Source of the DNA: an uncultured Dokdonia sp.
GTDB lineage: Bacteria > Bacteroidota > Bacteroidia > Flavobacteriales > Flavobacteriaceae
DNA length: 52,169 nt
Direction: 5' to 3'
Assembly (NCBI RefSeq): GCF_937910895.1
Contig: NZ_CALEMI010000041.1
Coordinates: forward strand, 1 to 52,169
Shown: piece by piece, positions 13,877 through 21,934 of the stretch
Layout of the letters: the number at the start of each line of letters is the position of its first letter
Numbering within the stretch: position 1 is the stretch's first letter
Made by a program: the position numbers and the translations under genes
The notes under the pieces: generated by a model
Databases searched by the model: none
What the model was told of the DNA's origin: nothing
What the model saw: only the letters and a program-made list of their open reading frames with translations

Positions 13877-15499
13877 TTATTTTAAGGTGTTTTCATAACG
13901 CTTAGCATCATTTAAAATCGTAATTGCTTCGGCTATTTCTTTATTATTTGCTATTTGATATTCATACAATCCATCACGATAGAAATATCGTTTTACAATT
14001 TCGTCAACGAGTAAATTTTGAATCTCCTCTTGACGATCATCTAGTTCTTTATTTTTAGCTACCTCTATGGTTTTTTGTAACTGATTGTAAACAGATGCCA
14101 CTTCATTTTTTAAACCGTCTTTTTCTGCTTGTTCTAACGCTTTCGCGAAAGCGGTTTCCGTCTCCGTTTCAAATGTAAATTGCGTCTTTTTTAAGAATTT
14201 TTTAAAATCCTCATAATCGGCATCACCAAAACGAAACTCTTCTAGATTTGAATACTGATGCTTATAATAATAATCTGTTGCATATTCAAAAATAGCATTG
14301 TCGTTATTCAGCGCTTTTGTAATGGGGCTCATCTTAGCAGATGTTATTTCTACATCTGGAAAAACACCACCTCCATCAAATACTTTACGACCATTTCTTG
14401 TTTTAAACTCGTTATAATTTTGAGATGCTGTACGGACTGCATTTCCTTTCTCATCTCTATTCCAATAATCTAATGCTTGTATACAGCGACCACTTGGCGT
14501 GAAATAGCGAGAGATGGTTACTTTAAGTTGTGTGCCATACGTTAACGGTTTGGGACGTTGTACGAGTCCTTTTCCAAAACTACGAGCACCTATCACTACC
14601 GCACGATCATAATCCTGTAATCCTCCAGTCACAATCTCACTAGCTGAAGCACTACTCCCATTTATTAATATCGCCAAAGGAATCTCAGTATCTACAGGTT
14701 CTTCTTTTGTTTTATAGGTTTTATTATACTTCTTTACCACAGATTTTGTCGTTGTAATTACCTCTCCTTTAGGTAAGAATAAATTACAAATACGAATGGC
14801 TTCTACCAATAAACCACCTCCGTTTCCTCTAAGATCTAGAATAATATTGTCAGCGCCATCATTTTTGAGACTGATGAGCGCTTCTTTTACTTGAGCAGAG
14901 GCTTTTTTATTAAATTTAGTCAATACAATATATCCTGTATTGCCATTAATTAACTTATAAAAAGGGACAGCATCTACATCGACCTCAGCTCTTTTTATGG
15001 TCGCTTGTGCTGTTTTACCTTGTCGGATGTAGGTCACATTAAGGTCACTTCCAGGAGCTCCTTTTAATAAATCACCAGCATCTCCTTCAAAATCTGTTAG
15101 GGAGATATCTCCAATTTTTATAATCTGATCTCCAGCTTTTAGACCTGCTTTATCAGCAGGATATCCTTTACGAGGCTCTATGATCGTCATCACGTTATCC
15201 TTTGTACGTACGGAAGATCCAATACCAGAATAGTCCCCGCTTCTATTAATCTTTGCATCCTCTACTTCTTGCTCTGTCCAGTATTTTGTATACGGATCCA
15301 GATCGTTGAGCATCCCTTCTATTGCCGCATCCATAAGTTCTGCAGGATTGGTCTCATCTACATAATTCATGTTAAGTTCCTTAAAAAGAGTGGTGAAGAT
15401 TTCAATTTGCTTTGCAATCTCAAAGAAATCACTTTTAAAACTTACGGTTGTAAAAAGGATCACAACAGCAATAACGGAAATACTAATTTTCTTTTTCAT
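13877..15499 (-). CDS. C-terminal processing peptidase, S41 family
   Basis: A 540-aa periplasmic serine protease of the CtpA/Prc type. It has an N-terminal signal anchor (KISISVIAVVILFTTVSF), a PDZ domain (GIGSSVRTKDNVMTIIEP to GDQIIKIGDISL, about 75-165) and the S41 core with the catalytic Ser in NGSSASASEIV (about 282) and catalytic Lys in SFGKGLVQ (about 310). It would trim the C-termini of exported proteins. A palindrome copy is translated as TAFAKAL near residue 451 in the C-terminal helical part. It heads an operon with the OmpA-domain and desaturase genes (gaps 4 and 0 nt). Confidence 0.93.
   Translation of the reverse strand: MKKKISISVIAVVILFTTVSFKSDFFEIAKQIEIFTTLFKELNMNYVDETNPAELMDAAIEGMLNDLDPYTKYWTEQEVEDAKINRSGDYSGIGSSVRTKDNVMTIIEPRKGYPADKAGLKAGDQIIKIGDISLTDFEGDAGDLLKGAPGSDLNVTYIRQGKTAQATIKRAEVDVDAVPFYKLINGNTGYIVLTKFNKKASAQVKEALISLKNDGADNIILDLRGNGGGLLVEAIRICNLFLPKGEVITTTKSVVKKYNKTYKTKEEPVDTEIPLAILINGSSASASEIVTGGLQDYDRAVVIGARSFGKGLVQRPKPLTYGTQLKVTISRYFTPSGRCIQALDYWNRDEKGNAVRTASQNYNEFKTRNGRKVFDGGGVFPDVEITSAKMSPITKALNNDNAIFEYATDYYYKHQYSNLEEFRFGDADYEDFKKFLKKTQFTFETETETAFAKALEQAEKDGLKNEVASVYNQLQKTIEVAKNKELDDRQEEIQNLLVDEIVKRYFYRDGLYEYQIANNKEIAEAITILNDAKRYENTLK
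14138..14153. repeat. Iterated palindrome copy 5 (inside S41 peptidase gene)
   Basis: Exact CGCTTTCGCGAAAGCG; coding in the AFAKA frame. Confidence 0.9.
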
Positions 15500-15589
15500 A
15501 GATTCATTCTATCTTCTATATGACAAAGGATTACGTACATCATACACGTACGTATATGTAAAACCCAATATCGGTATTTATATTGTTTA

Positions 15590-15605
15590 CACTTTCGCGA
15601 AAGCG
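15590..15605. repeat. Iterated palindrome copy 6 (intergenic, one mismatch)
   Basis: CACTTTCGCGAAAGCG with intact 12-bp core at 15592-15603, ending 2 nt before the DUF4349 gene stop codon and upstream of the S41 peptidase gene. Confidence 0.85.
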
Positions 15606-15607
15606 TA

Positions 15608-16465
15608 CTATTTCTTCTTTCTTTTCTTGAGCCAACGACGAATCATAAAAATGCTAAGAGCCACTAAGATAATAAAAGGCCAGATGTGTAGCAACCCAAG
15701 GAAAAATTCTGAGACGTTGCTCCATCCATTTTTAAACGCATTAATCATTTTACGTCCATAAGATACGGTAACGCCTCTTTCTGAACTTATTTTATAATAA
15801 TAAATAGTGATGGTACTTTCTGAAACCTGACTCTGTAAGTATTTTAATCTTCCTTCTCGCGCTTCTATTTCCTCACGTATTTTTGATAGTTCGCGTTCTA
15901 TCTCCAGCATTTCTTTTACATTCTTGGCTTTAGAAAGTAGTTCTAAATAACGCTTTTCTAAAGTCCGTTTGGCTTTAAGACGAGCGTTGAGGTCTACAAA
16001 CTCTTCAGTAACATCACGTTGTGAAATCGTCTTTTCTTCAAAAAAAGAAACACCATCAGAGATGGCTGCAATGACAGTATCAAAGTTTTCTGAAGGGATT
16101 CTTACGGTGAGATTATGATATTGAGAATTGTAGTTTTTACCTGTATTATCACGTTGCACATATCCATTTACTTTTTGTACAGCAGCGAGTATTTTTTGAT
16201 GTGTTTTTTCAAGTTCTTGTGTCTCAAAACGAAGGTTCCCTGTTTTAATGATTTTTTGAGAAGTCGTTTGGCTAGGCGGAGGTGGTGTTTCTAAAGCAAC
16301 TTCTTCTGTAATTTCAGCTTCTTCATAATACACATCGTCAGCTTCTATAGAGGACATAAGTCCTAGAATACCATCAGAGTTTTTTGACTCCCAATTAGAA
16401 GTACCAGATTGTTCGCAAGAAACAAGGATAAAAAAACTAAGGGTGAGGAGTAGTAATCGCATCAT
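15608..16465 (-). CDS. DUF4349 lipoprotein
   Basis: A 285-aa lipoprotein (LLLLTLSFFILVSC lipobox) with the DUF4349 layout: a periplasmic domain (KIIKTGNLRFETQELEKTH, VRIPSENFDTVIAAIS), a long coiled coil (LKAKRTLEKRYLELL to EAREGRLKYLQSQV), and a C-terminal transmembrane helix (IWPFIILVALSIFMI) with a basic tail. Its role is unknown; the family is common in Bacteroidota and Firmicutes. Its start lies inside rnpA (29-nt overlap), so the two genes are translationally linked. Confidence 0.88.
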   Translation of the reverse strand: MMRLLLLTLSFFILVSCEQSGTSNWESKNSDGILGLMSSIEADDVYYEEAEITEEVALETPPPPSQTTSQKIIKTGNLRFETQELEKTHQKILAAVQKVNGYVQRDNTGKNYNSQYHNLTVRIPSENFDTVIAAISDGVSFFEEKTISQRDVTEEFVDLNARLKAKRTLEKRYLELLSKAKNVKEMLEIERELSKIREEIEAREGRLKYLQSQVSESTITIYYYKISSERGVTVSYGRKMINAFKNGWSNVSEFFLGLLHIWPFIILVALSIFMIRRWLKKRKKK

Positions 16466-16826
16466 TAAATCGTTTTAAGAGTTTGACCATGGTACGTTCC
16501 ATTTCTTGATAAGTAATGACGTCACGTCCTGTATAGATGATAAGTATAGCAAATGTAGTGCCTTTTGTGTCTATCATATTTTTATGAATCCGATATGCTT
16601 CTCGCATTAATCGTTTGATACGATTACGTGTGACTGCTAGCTTATGATTGCGCTTTGACACAGAGACACTTGCTTGTATTGTAATTTCTGGATAGGGGAG
16701 TGGGGTTTCTATAAAAACGATACGCAATGGAAAAGCTTTTACAGATTGCCCCTCAATAAAAAGAGCATCTATTATCTTTTTAGATGTAAGCTTTTCTTTT
16801 TTTGGAAATGTGTGCTGTTGTATCAT
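16437..16826 (-). CDS. rnpA: Ribonuclease P protein component
   Basis: Protein subunit that helps the RNase P RNA cut 5' leaders from pre-tRNAs. The 129-aa length and the motif VSKRNHKLAVTRNRIKRLMR are diagnostic (RNR box: R..R..IKR..RE). The N-terminus FPKKEKLTSKKIIDALF matches the family. The usual neighbours rpmH and dnaA are absent; here it sits upstream of the DUF4349 gene and, further on, an S41 peptidase. Confidence 0.94.
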   Translation of the reverse strand: MIQQHTFPKKEKLTSKKIIDALFIEGQSVKAFPLRIVFIETPLPYPEITIQASVSVSKRNHKLAVTRNRIKRLMREAYRIHKNMIDTKGTTFAILIIYTGRDVITYQEMERTMVKLLKRFNDAITTPHP

Positions 16827-16868
16827 TCAATATCGTACGTAGAGAAATATATTTTTTATAGCGTTTTA

Positions 16869-17348
16869 TTATCTAGGTAATTGAGCAGAGGTATCTAACG
16901 TAAGTGTTAGTTTATAGTACTTAGTAACACCATCTTGTACATAAGAAACTACAGCTTCATTTCCTGTTAATTCAAAAAGAGTTTGGATATTTTCTTGTTT
17001 AGGAGCCTCTTTTATTTCTGAAGTTCCTCCATAAACAGGCATTAAGACTTCCTTATTTTTTCCATTATCAATATAACCAGAATATAAACCAGCACCGTTT
17101 CCTACGAGAGACGCACTATATTTTTCAAAGTAAATACGATCAAGTTGTACGCTATCGTGAGTTGGATCTAATAATAGATTGATGGTATATCCAGCACCAC
17201 CGCCTTTTACTCCAGCGACCCATTTTGCATACGTAGCTTTTTTGAAAGTTAAGGCATCTTGTTTTTCAAATAGAGAATTTTTTTGCCCTCCACAGCTAGC
17301 AAGAATGATTATAGCAACCATAACAATAGGTGAAATAACTAGTTTCAT
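16869..17348 (-). CDS. Hypothetical lipoprotein
   Basis: The start at 17348 gives MKLVISPIVMVAIIILASCG, a clear lipoprotein signal with the lipidated Cys near residue 19; the longer open frame upstream is not needed. The mature 140 residues contain AKWVAGVKGGGAGYTINLLL and look like a small beta-rich domain with a C-terminal YYKLTLTLDTSAQLPR. I know no characterised family. It lies 42 nt upstream of rnpA on the same strand, so it may share its transcript. Periplasmic or outer-membrane location is inferred from the lipobox only. Confidence 0.72.
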   Translation of the reverse strand: MKLVISPIVMVAIIILASCGGQKNSLFEKQDALTFKKATYAKWVAGVKGGGAGYTINLLLDPTHDSVQLDRIYFEKYSASLVGNGAGLYSGYIDNGKNKEVLMPVYGGTSEIKEAPKQENIQTLFELTGNEAVVSYVQDGVTKYYKLTLTLDTSAQLPR

Positions 17349-17524
17349 GAGTTGTTTTTTATAGTTTATAGGGTTCAATTTTGATGCCACAAAACAAATG
17401 AAAAAATACAGTATAAATCTAGCTGAAATTATATAGTCTGACAAGCCTTACATATAGTATTAGCAACTCTCTTAAGAAGGATACTATATCAGAGATATAA
17501 AGAGTATTTATTTGTGAATTTCTA

Positions 17525-17938
17525 CTATACAGATGTATCTATAAATATTTCTGATAACTGATCAATAGTAACAGGTTTAATCAAAAAATCTTTAACTAAG
17601 TTAATTGATTTAGAACGTTCTATATCAGAGGGATTAATAGAAGAACTTACAATATATAAGGTAGCATTTTTTAACTCTGGGAAATTATATTCACTAAGAC
17701 TGTTAAGAAATTGCCATCCATTCATAATGGGCATATTTAAATCTAAAAGAATGACTTGAGGTATTTTGCGTTCTTCTAGCTTTTTAAGTGCGCCTACAAA
17801 ATAGTCTAACGCTTCTTTTCCGTTTTTAAATATGAGGAGATTTTTTACAAGGTTTTTCATATCGAGCACCTTGGTAATTAAGTTTACATACATATCATCA
17901 TCATCAATAATGCATGCGATTTCTATAGGATATTTCAT
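17525..17938 (-). CDS. Response regulator (receiver domain only)
   Basis: A 137-aa CheY-like receiver. Acidic pocket IIDDDD near residue 12, phospho-acceptor Asp in ILLDLNMPIMNGWQFL near 72, and the conserved Lys in FLIKPVT near 120. There is no output domain, so it acts by protein contact or in a phosphorelay. It lies 42 nt after the PAS histidine kinase on the same strand, which is its most likely phosphodonor. Confidence 0.92.
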   Translation of the reverse strand: MKYPIEIACIIDDDDMYVNLITKVLDMKNLVKNLLIFKNGKEALDYFVGALKKLEERKIPQVILLDLNMPIMNGWQFLNSLSEYNFPELKNATLYIVSSSINPSDIERSKSINLVKDFLIKPVTIDQLSEIFIDTSV

Positions 17939-17980
17939 TTTAAGGGGGTTAATGAAATTTATAATTTAATTTTTAGTTTT

Positions 17981-19123
17981 CTATAGTTGTACTGTAAATT
18001 TTGAGCCTTTTCCAACACGACTTTCTACTGTAATTTTCCCTCCTAAAGATTCTACTTGGCTTTTTGTGAGGAATAATCCTAATCCAGTAGCATCTTCATT
18101 ATTGTGGAAGGTTTTATACATCTGAAAAAGCTGACTTCCATGTTTTTCAAGGTCAATACCTAAGCCATTATCTTTTACGACAAGATAACTTTTATTATCT
18201 TCTTCGTATGTAAATATATTAATTTCTGGATCTCTATCCGGATGTTTGTATTTAATAGCATTTGTTATGAGGTTGTGTAATATACTTTCCAAGTAGGCAG
18301 AGACATAGGGAAACTCCTCTACTTCAGAGAATTCTGTATAATACACAACTTTATTTTGAAGACTTATCTGTCTAATAGAATCTATAACTCTTTTATAGAC
18401 CTGTTCTATATTGATAATTTCTTTTTCTTTATTTACATTGGTTTGAAGCGTTACGATCTCATTAAGATGTTTTAGAGTAACGTCAAGATTGGTAGCGATT
18501 TTTGAGAAATTATCAAAAAGTTCTTTTTGATCTTGGTTTAAATTTTTGGTTTCAAAAAGAGCCGTAGTGAGCTGTAAATTACTTACGTGTGACCTTAGAT
18601 TATGAGATACGATGTGTGCAAAATTATAAAGTCGCTTATTATGTCCTTCTATGATATCTAAAGAAGTTTCTATTTGAATTTCTTTTTTCTTTTCTTGATC
18701 TATACTTTGGAAGACTCCTCGTATACCAATGATTTCTCCTTTTTCATTTTTTACTGGTTTTCCATGTGCTTTTGCCCAAAAGACTTCTTTGGTATAAGTC
18801 ACCATTTTGATCTCTGCAGAAAACGAATCTCCTTGTGCACATGTAAAAAATAAATCAGTTGCTTTTTGTAGATGCTCTTCGGCATAAAATAAATAAGACT
18901 GACTTAGTGTAGGTATGTAAGTGTCAGGAACTTTTAATATTCTTCTAGCTTGCTTGTCAAAATAGCTTTTCTTATTTACAAAATCTACACTCCAACCACC
19001 AGCTTGTGTGAGGTTAGATATTTCTTCATAATAGAAATTACCTATAGCAAAAGGGTTTACCTTTTCCTCAGGAATACGTTTTTGCGAGGGACGTAAGTGT
19101 TTTTTAATAGATCTTAACTCCAT
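17981..19123 (-). CDS. PAS-domain histidine kinase (soluble)
   Basis: A 380-aa kinase without membrane segments. A PAS domain spans about 30-145 (GGWSVDFVNKKSYF ... GEIIGIRGVFQSIDQE). The phospho-His is in HIVSHNLRSHVSNLQ near residue 172, followed by the HATPase domain with the N box NLITNAIKYKHPD, G1 VKDNGLGIDL and G2 ATGLGLFLTKS. It should sense a cytosolic signal through PAS and phosphorylate the receiver encoded just downstream. The SHNLRS H box is typical of Bacteroidota kinases. Confidence 0.93.
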   Translation of the reverse strand: MELRSIKKHLRPSQKRIPEEKVNPFAIGNFYYEEISNLTQAGGWSVDFVNKKSYFDKQARRILKVPDTYIPTLSQSYLFYAEEHLQKATDLFFTCAQGDSFSAEIKMVTYTKEVFWAKAHGKPVKNEKGEIIGIRGVFQSIDQEKKKEIQIETSLDIIEGHNKRLYNFAHIVSHNLRSHVSNLQLTTALFETKNLNQDQKELFDNFSKIATNLDVTLKHLNEIVTLQTNVNKEKEIINIEQVYKRVIDSIRQISLQNKVVYYTEFSEVEEFPYVSAYLESILHNLITNAIKYKHPDRDPEINIFTYEEDNKSYLVVKDNGLGIDLEKHGSQLFQMYKTFHNNEDATGLGLFLTKSQVESLGGKITVESRVGKGSKFTVQL

Positions 19124-19209
19124 GACAATTCTGGATATTTAACAATCTAAGATAGTTTCTTTTTTTGTAAAAAATAGATTTTGTCGATAAATATGTGTTT
19201 TTTATCGGA

Positions 19210-19246
19210 TTTTTGATTGCTTTTTTGTAGAAAGGGTAATCAAAAA
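19210..19246. repeat. Inverted repeat TTTTTGATT...AATCAAAAA
   Basis: Nine-base arms (19210-19218, 19238-19246) separated by 19 nt, between the 5-FCL stop and the PAS kinase start. It may be a weak terminator of the rimK operon or an operator. Confidence 0.4.
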
Positions 19247-19295
19247 CAAAAAGTGTAAGTACTAAAATAAACAAATAATAAACACGTAAAACAAA

Positions 19296-19859
19296 CTAAT
19301 ATATATACCCCTTTGTCGTGGATAAACAATAGTCTAAGGGAATATCTGTTTCGTCTGTATAGATTTCTTCCATTTCTGGTTCAAAAAATGAAACCCCCGC
19401 TTTTACAACTTCTTTTTTACATTCAGACAAAAATCGGTCATAAAACCCTTTTCCATATCCTATTCTATTTCCTTTTATATCGTAAGCAAGTAAAGGTATA
19501 AAAACAACATCTATTTTTTTTGAGTCAATTTCAATACCGTCATCAGGTTCTGGAATACCATACTCATTGACAACAAATCGGGTAGCGTCTGTTAATAAAT
19601 AATGGTTCATAGTATTTGTTTTAAAATTGCTTTTAGAAACAACTACGTGTTTGTCTTTCCCTTGTAGAATATTCAAAATATAGGAAGTATCTACCTCTTT
19701 TTGTTTGACAATAGGTAAAAATATATGATAGTATTGATAGTCCCAGATATCTAACTCAAGAGCTTTATTAGCGATGTCAATACTTTTTTTATCTATAGCT
19801 TCTTGAGATAAATTTTTGCGAAGTTCTTTATATTTCTTCCTCAGCTTCCTCTTTTCCAT
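19296..19859 (-). CDS. 5-formyltetrahydrofolate cyclo-ligase
   Basis: Converts 5-formyl-THF to 5,10-methenyl-THF using ATP, in folate salvage. The start at 19859 (MEKRKLRKKYKELRKNLS) fits the family better than the longer open frame. The family signature is RIGYGKGFYDRFL near the C-terminus, preceded by VVFIPLLAYDIKGN; GIPEPDDG is the substrate loop. It is 187 aa, the normal size. It overlaps the end of the aspartoacylase-like gene by 32 nt and is the last gene of the rimK operon. Confidence 0.92.
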   Translation of the reverse strand: MEKRKLRKKYKELRKNLSQEAIDKKSIDIANKALELDIWDYQYYHIFLPIVKQKEVDTSYILNILQGKDKHVVVSKSNFKTNTMNHYLLTDATRFVVNEYGIPEPDDGIEIDSKKIDVVFIPLLAYDIKGNRIGYGKGFYDRFLSECKKEVVKAGVSFFEPEMEEIYTDETDIPLDYCLSTTKGYIY

Positions 19860-20832
19860 TTGTTTTATCTGTAGAAATATTAAAAATTGCATCTCCTTGA
19901 TACACTAGAGAAGCTTCGTTTACATTGATGACATAACCTTTATATGTTGCACTTACAGGATATCTAAATTTTCCATAAGGATCTGTAATGGTTGCAATAT
20001 GTTGGCCTTTTTCTATAAGTTCACCGCAAACTACTTTTACGTGTAATAAGCCACTATAATTTGCGCGTAACCATTGTGTAGATTCTACTAGAACAGAAGG
20101 TATATGAACTGGTGGTACTACAATATCTGTCCCTAACATTTCTAAGTGATGTAAAAAGCGAATGGTACCCTCTACTCCGCTTCTAGCAATTTCTTTGTCA
20201 CTCACTTTAGATTTTCCTCCTTCAAATAATAAAACAGGGATTCCTAATCTATCACAAGTAGCACGATATGATTTTGGAATTATTTTAGAATGTAATGTAA
20301 AAGGTGCATTAAAGACTTTTGCAAATCTTGCTGTTTCTTGATTTTGAGGATCTATGCGTATTTGTGCAGCATTAAATCGGCTGGCACCCCCTGTATGAAA
20401 ATCCAAACAGTAATCTGCAATAGGAAGAATTTTCTTAACAAACTGATACGCAAACCTACTGGCTAGTGACCCTCGTGGGTTTCCGGGAAATACTCGGTTT
20501 AAATCCCTCCCGTCAGGAAAGACACGTTTCATATCTAAAAAGCCAAATATATTAAGAACAGGGATACAAACAATGGTTCCTTTTTTAGGTTTATTAATAT
20601 TTTTTGAAATAAGTTGACGTACAATCTCTACACCATTTATTTCATCTCCATGTATGCCAGATGTTATTAATATGACAGGTCCTGGTTCTTTGGCTCGCTC
20701 TACAATAACAGGTATCTCAACAGATGAGGTTGTGTATAGCTTAGCGAGATTAAAATTAATAGTAACACTCTCCCCAGGAACAACCTGTTGTCCTAATAGC
20801 GTCAATATATTATCTGAATCTATAAATGCCAT
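19828..20832 (-). CDS. Succinylglutamate desuccinylase / aspartoacylase family protein
   Basis: A zinc-dependent deacylase of the AstE/AspA family. Zinc ligands are in SGIHGDEINGVEIV and the later His in LDFHTGGASRFN; the catalytic Glu is probably in VLLFEGGKS. A C-terminal beta domain (LLHVKVVCGELIEKGQHIA) resembles a biotinyl-lipoyl fold. I take ATG 20832 (MAFIDSDNILTLLGQQ), 8 nt past the rimK stop, rather than 20880, which would overlap rimK by 41 nt; this gives 334 aa. The true substrate is unknown. The position directly after a RimK-type ligase suggests it acts on the same amide-linked product. Confidence 0.88.
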   Translation of the reverse strand: MAFIDSDNILTLLGQQVVPGESVTINFNLAKLYTTSSVEIPVIVERAKEPGPVILITSGIHGDEINGVEIVRQLISKNINKPKKGTIVCIPVLNIFGFLDMKRVFPDGRDLNRVFPGNPRGSLASRFAYQFVKKILPIADYCLDFHTGGASRFNAAQIRIDPQNQETARFAKVFNAPFTLHSKIIPKSYRATCDRLGIPVLLFEGGKSKVSDKEIARSGVEGTIRFLHHLEMLGTDIVVPPVHIPSVLVESTQWLRANYSGLLHVKVVCGELIEKGQHIATITDPYGKFRYPVSATYKGYVINVNEASLVYQGDAIFNISTDKTNGKEEAEEEI

Positions 20833-20839
20833 GTACTTT

Positions 20840-21712
20840 CTATATATTTCGCTCAATATAGGAAATAATTTCTCCCGCAATATCTGTTCCTGTAGCTCTT
20901 TCTATTCCTTCTAGTCCAGGAGAGGAATTTACTTCAAGAATAAGAGGCCCTCTAGCACTTTGAAGCATATCAACTCCTGCAACGCCAAGCCCTATGGCTT
21001 TAACAGCTTTAATAGCCGCCTGTTGCTCTTCTTCAGAAAGAGTAATAATTTTTGCAGATCCTCCCCGATGTAGATTGGATCTAAACTCTCCTTCTTTTGC
21101 TTGACGCCTCATAGCGCCCACAATTTTACCATCAACGATAAATGCTCTTAAGTCGGCTCCTTTTGCTTCTCTAATATATTCCTGTACGATTACTCTAGCT
21201 TCAAGTCCGTTAAACGCTTCTATGACAGATTCGGCAGCATTTTCAGTTTCGGCAAGTACAACGCCTAACCCTTGTGTACCTTCTAATAGTTTTACAACAA
21301 GAGGAGCACCCCCCACATGACGTATCGCATCTTTTATATCTCTAGAATAATTTGTAAAAATAGTTTTAGGAAGCCCCAATTTAGAGCTAGAAAGCACCTG
21401 TAAACTGCGTAGCTTATCTCTGCTCATAATAAGAGATTCTGAAGTGGTTGTTGTAAAAGCACCCATCATTTGAAATTGTCTTACAACAGCAGTCCCATAA
21501 TATGTGATAGAAGCTCCTATACGAGGAATAATAGCTTCTGTAGTATGAAGATGTCTACCTTTATAATACACTGTTGGATTTTCTTTTTCAATAATAAGGT
21601 CACATTGCAATGGATCTACAACCTCTACACTATGACCTTTTTTTAATCCTGCCTCTAAAAGTCGTTTTGTCGAATATAGATGCGCATTGCAAGAAAGTAT
21701 TTTTAAATTCAT
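20840..21712 (-). CDS. rimK: RimK-type ATP-grasp ligase
   Basis: A 290-aa ATP-grasp enzyme close to RimK, which adds glutamates to the C-terminus of ribosomal protein S6. The N-terminal domain has VVDPLQCDLIIE and IIPRIGASITYYG; the ATP-grasp part has PLVVKLLEGTQGLGVVLAE, VIVQEYIREAKGADLRAFIV and the metal-binding end ILEVNSSPGLEGIE. It could glutamylate S6 or another protein or peptide. It is the first gene of a tight operon with a deacylase and 5-FCL. Confidence 0.9.
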   Translation of the reverse strand: MNLKILSCNAHLYSTKRLLEAGLKKGHSVEVVDPLQCDLIIEKENPTVYYKGRHLHTTEAIIPRIGASITYYGTAVVRQFQMMGAFTTTTSESLIMSRDKLRSLQVLSSSKLGLPKTIFTNYSRDIKDAIRHVGGAPLVVKLLEGTQGLGVVLAETENAAESVIEAFNGLEARVIVQEYIREAKGADLRAFIVDGKIVGAMRRQAKEGEFRSNLHRGGSAKIITLSEEEQQAAIKAVKAIGLGVAGVDMLQSARGPLILEVNSSPGLEGIERATGTDIAGEIISYIERNI

Positions 21713-21864
21713 ATAAGAGACATTTTAAAAATGTGATTGTAGATTCAGTATACAACGTTTACCAAAATCACTTTTGCAATTTACATATTTCTCATGAGTG
21801 TTTTTATGAAGTGCATCTAAGATGCTTTTCCAAATGTTTTAGCCTTTGAGAAAGGTTCTTTATG

Positions 21865-21880
21865 CGCTTTCGCGAAAGCG
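21865..21880. repeat. Iterated palindrome copy 7 (upstream of uvrC)
   Basis: Exact CGCTTTCGCGAAAGCG followed by TAC, 43 nt before the -7-like box of uvrC, in the gap between the divergent rimK and uvrC genes. Confidence 0.9.
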
Positions 21881-21923
21881 TACTTTTTATGCCTAACACT
21901 TAGTGTCTATCCATGAGAATCTA

Positions 21924-21931
21924 TATCTTTG
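21924..21931 (+). promoter_or_regulatory. -7-like box abutting uvrC start
   Basis: TATCTTTG matches TAnnTTTG but ends only 3 nt before the ATG at 21935. If used, transcription would begin at or inside the first codons. The TTG within it (21929) is not a likely start codon. Confidence 0.35.
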
Positions 21932-21934
21932 AGT

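Noticed and set aside
21929-21934. TTG as the uvrC start
   Set aside because: It is part of the -7-like box, and ATG at 21935 matches the family N-terminus.
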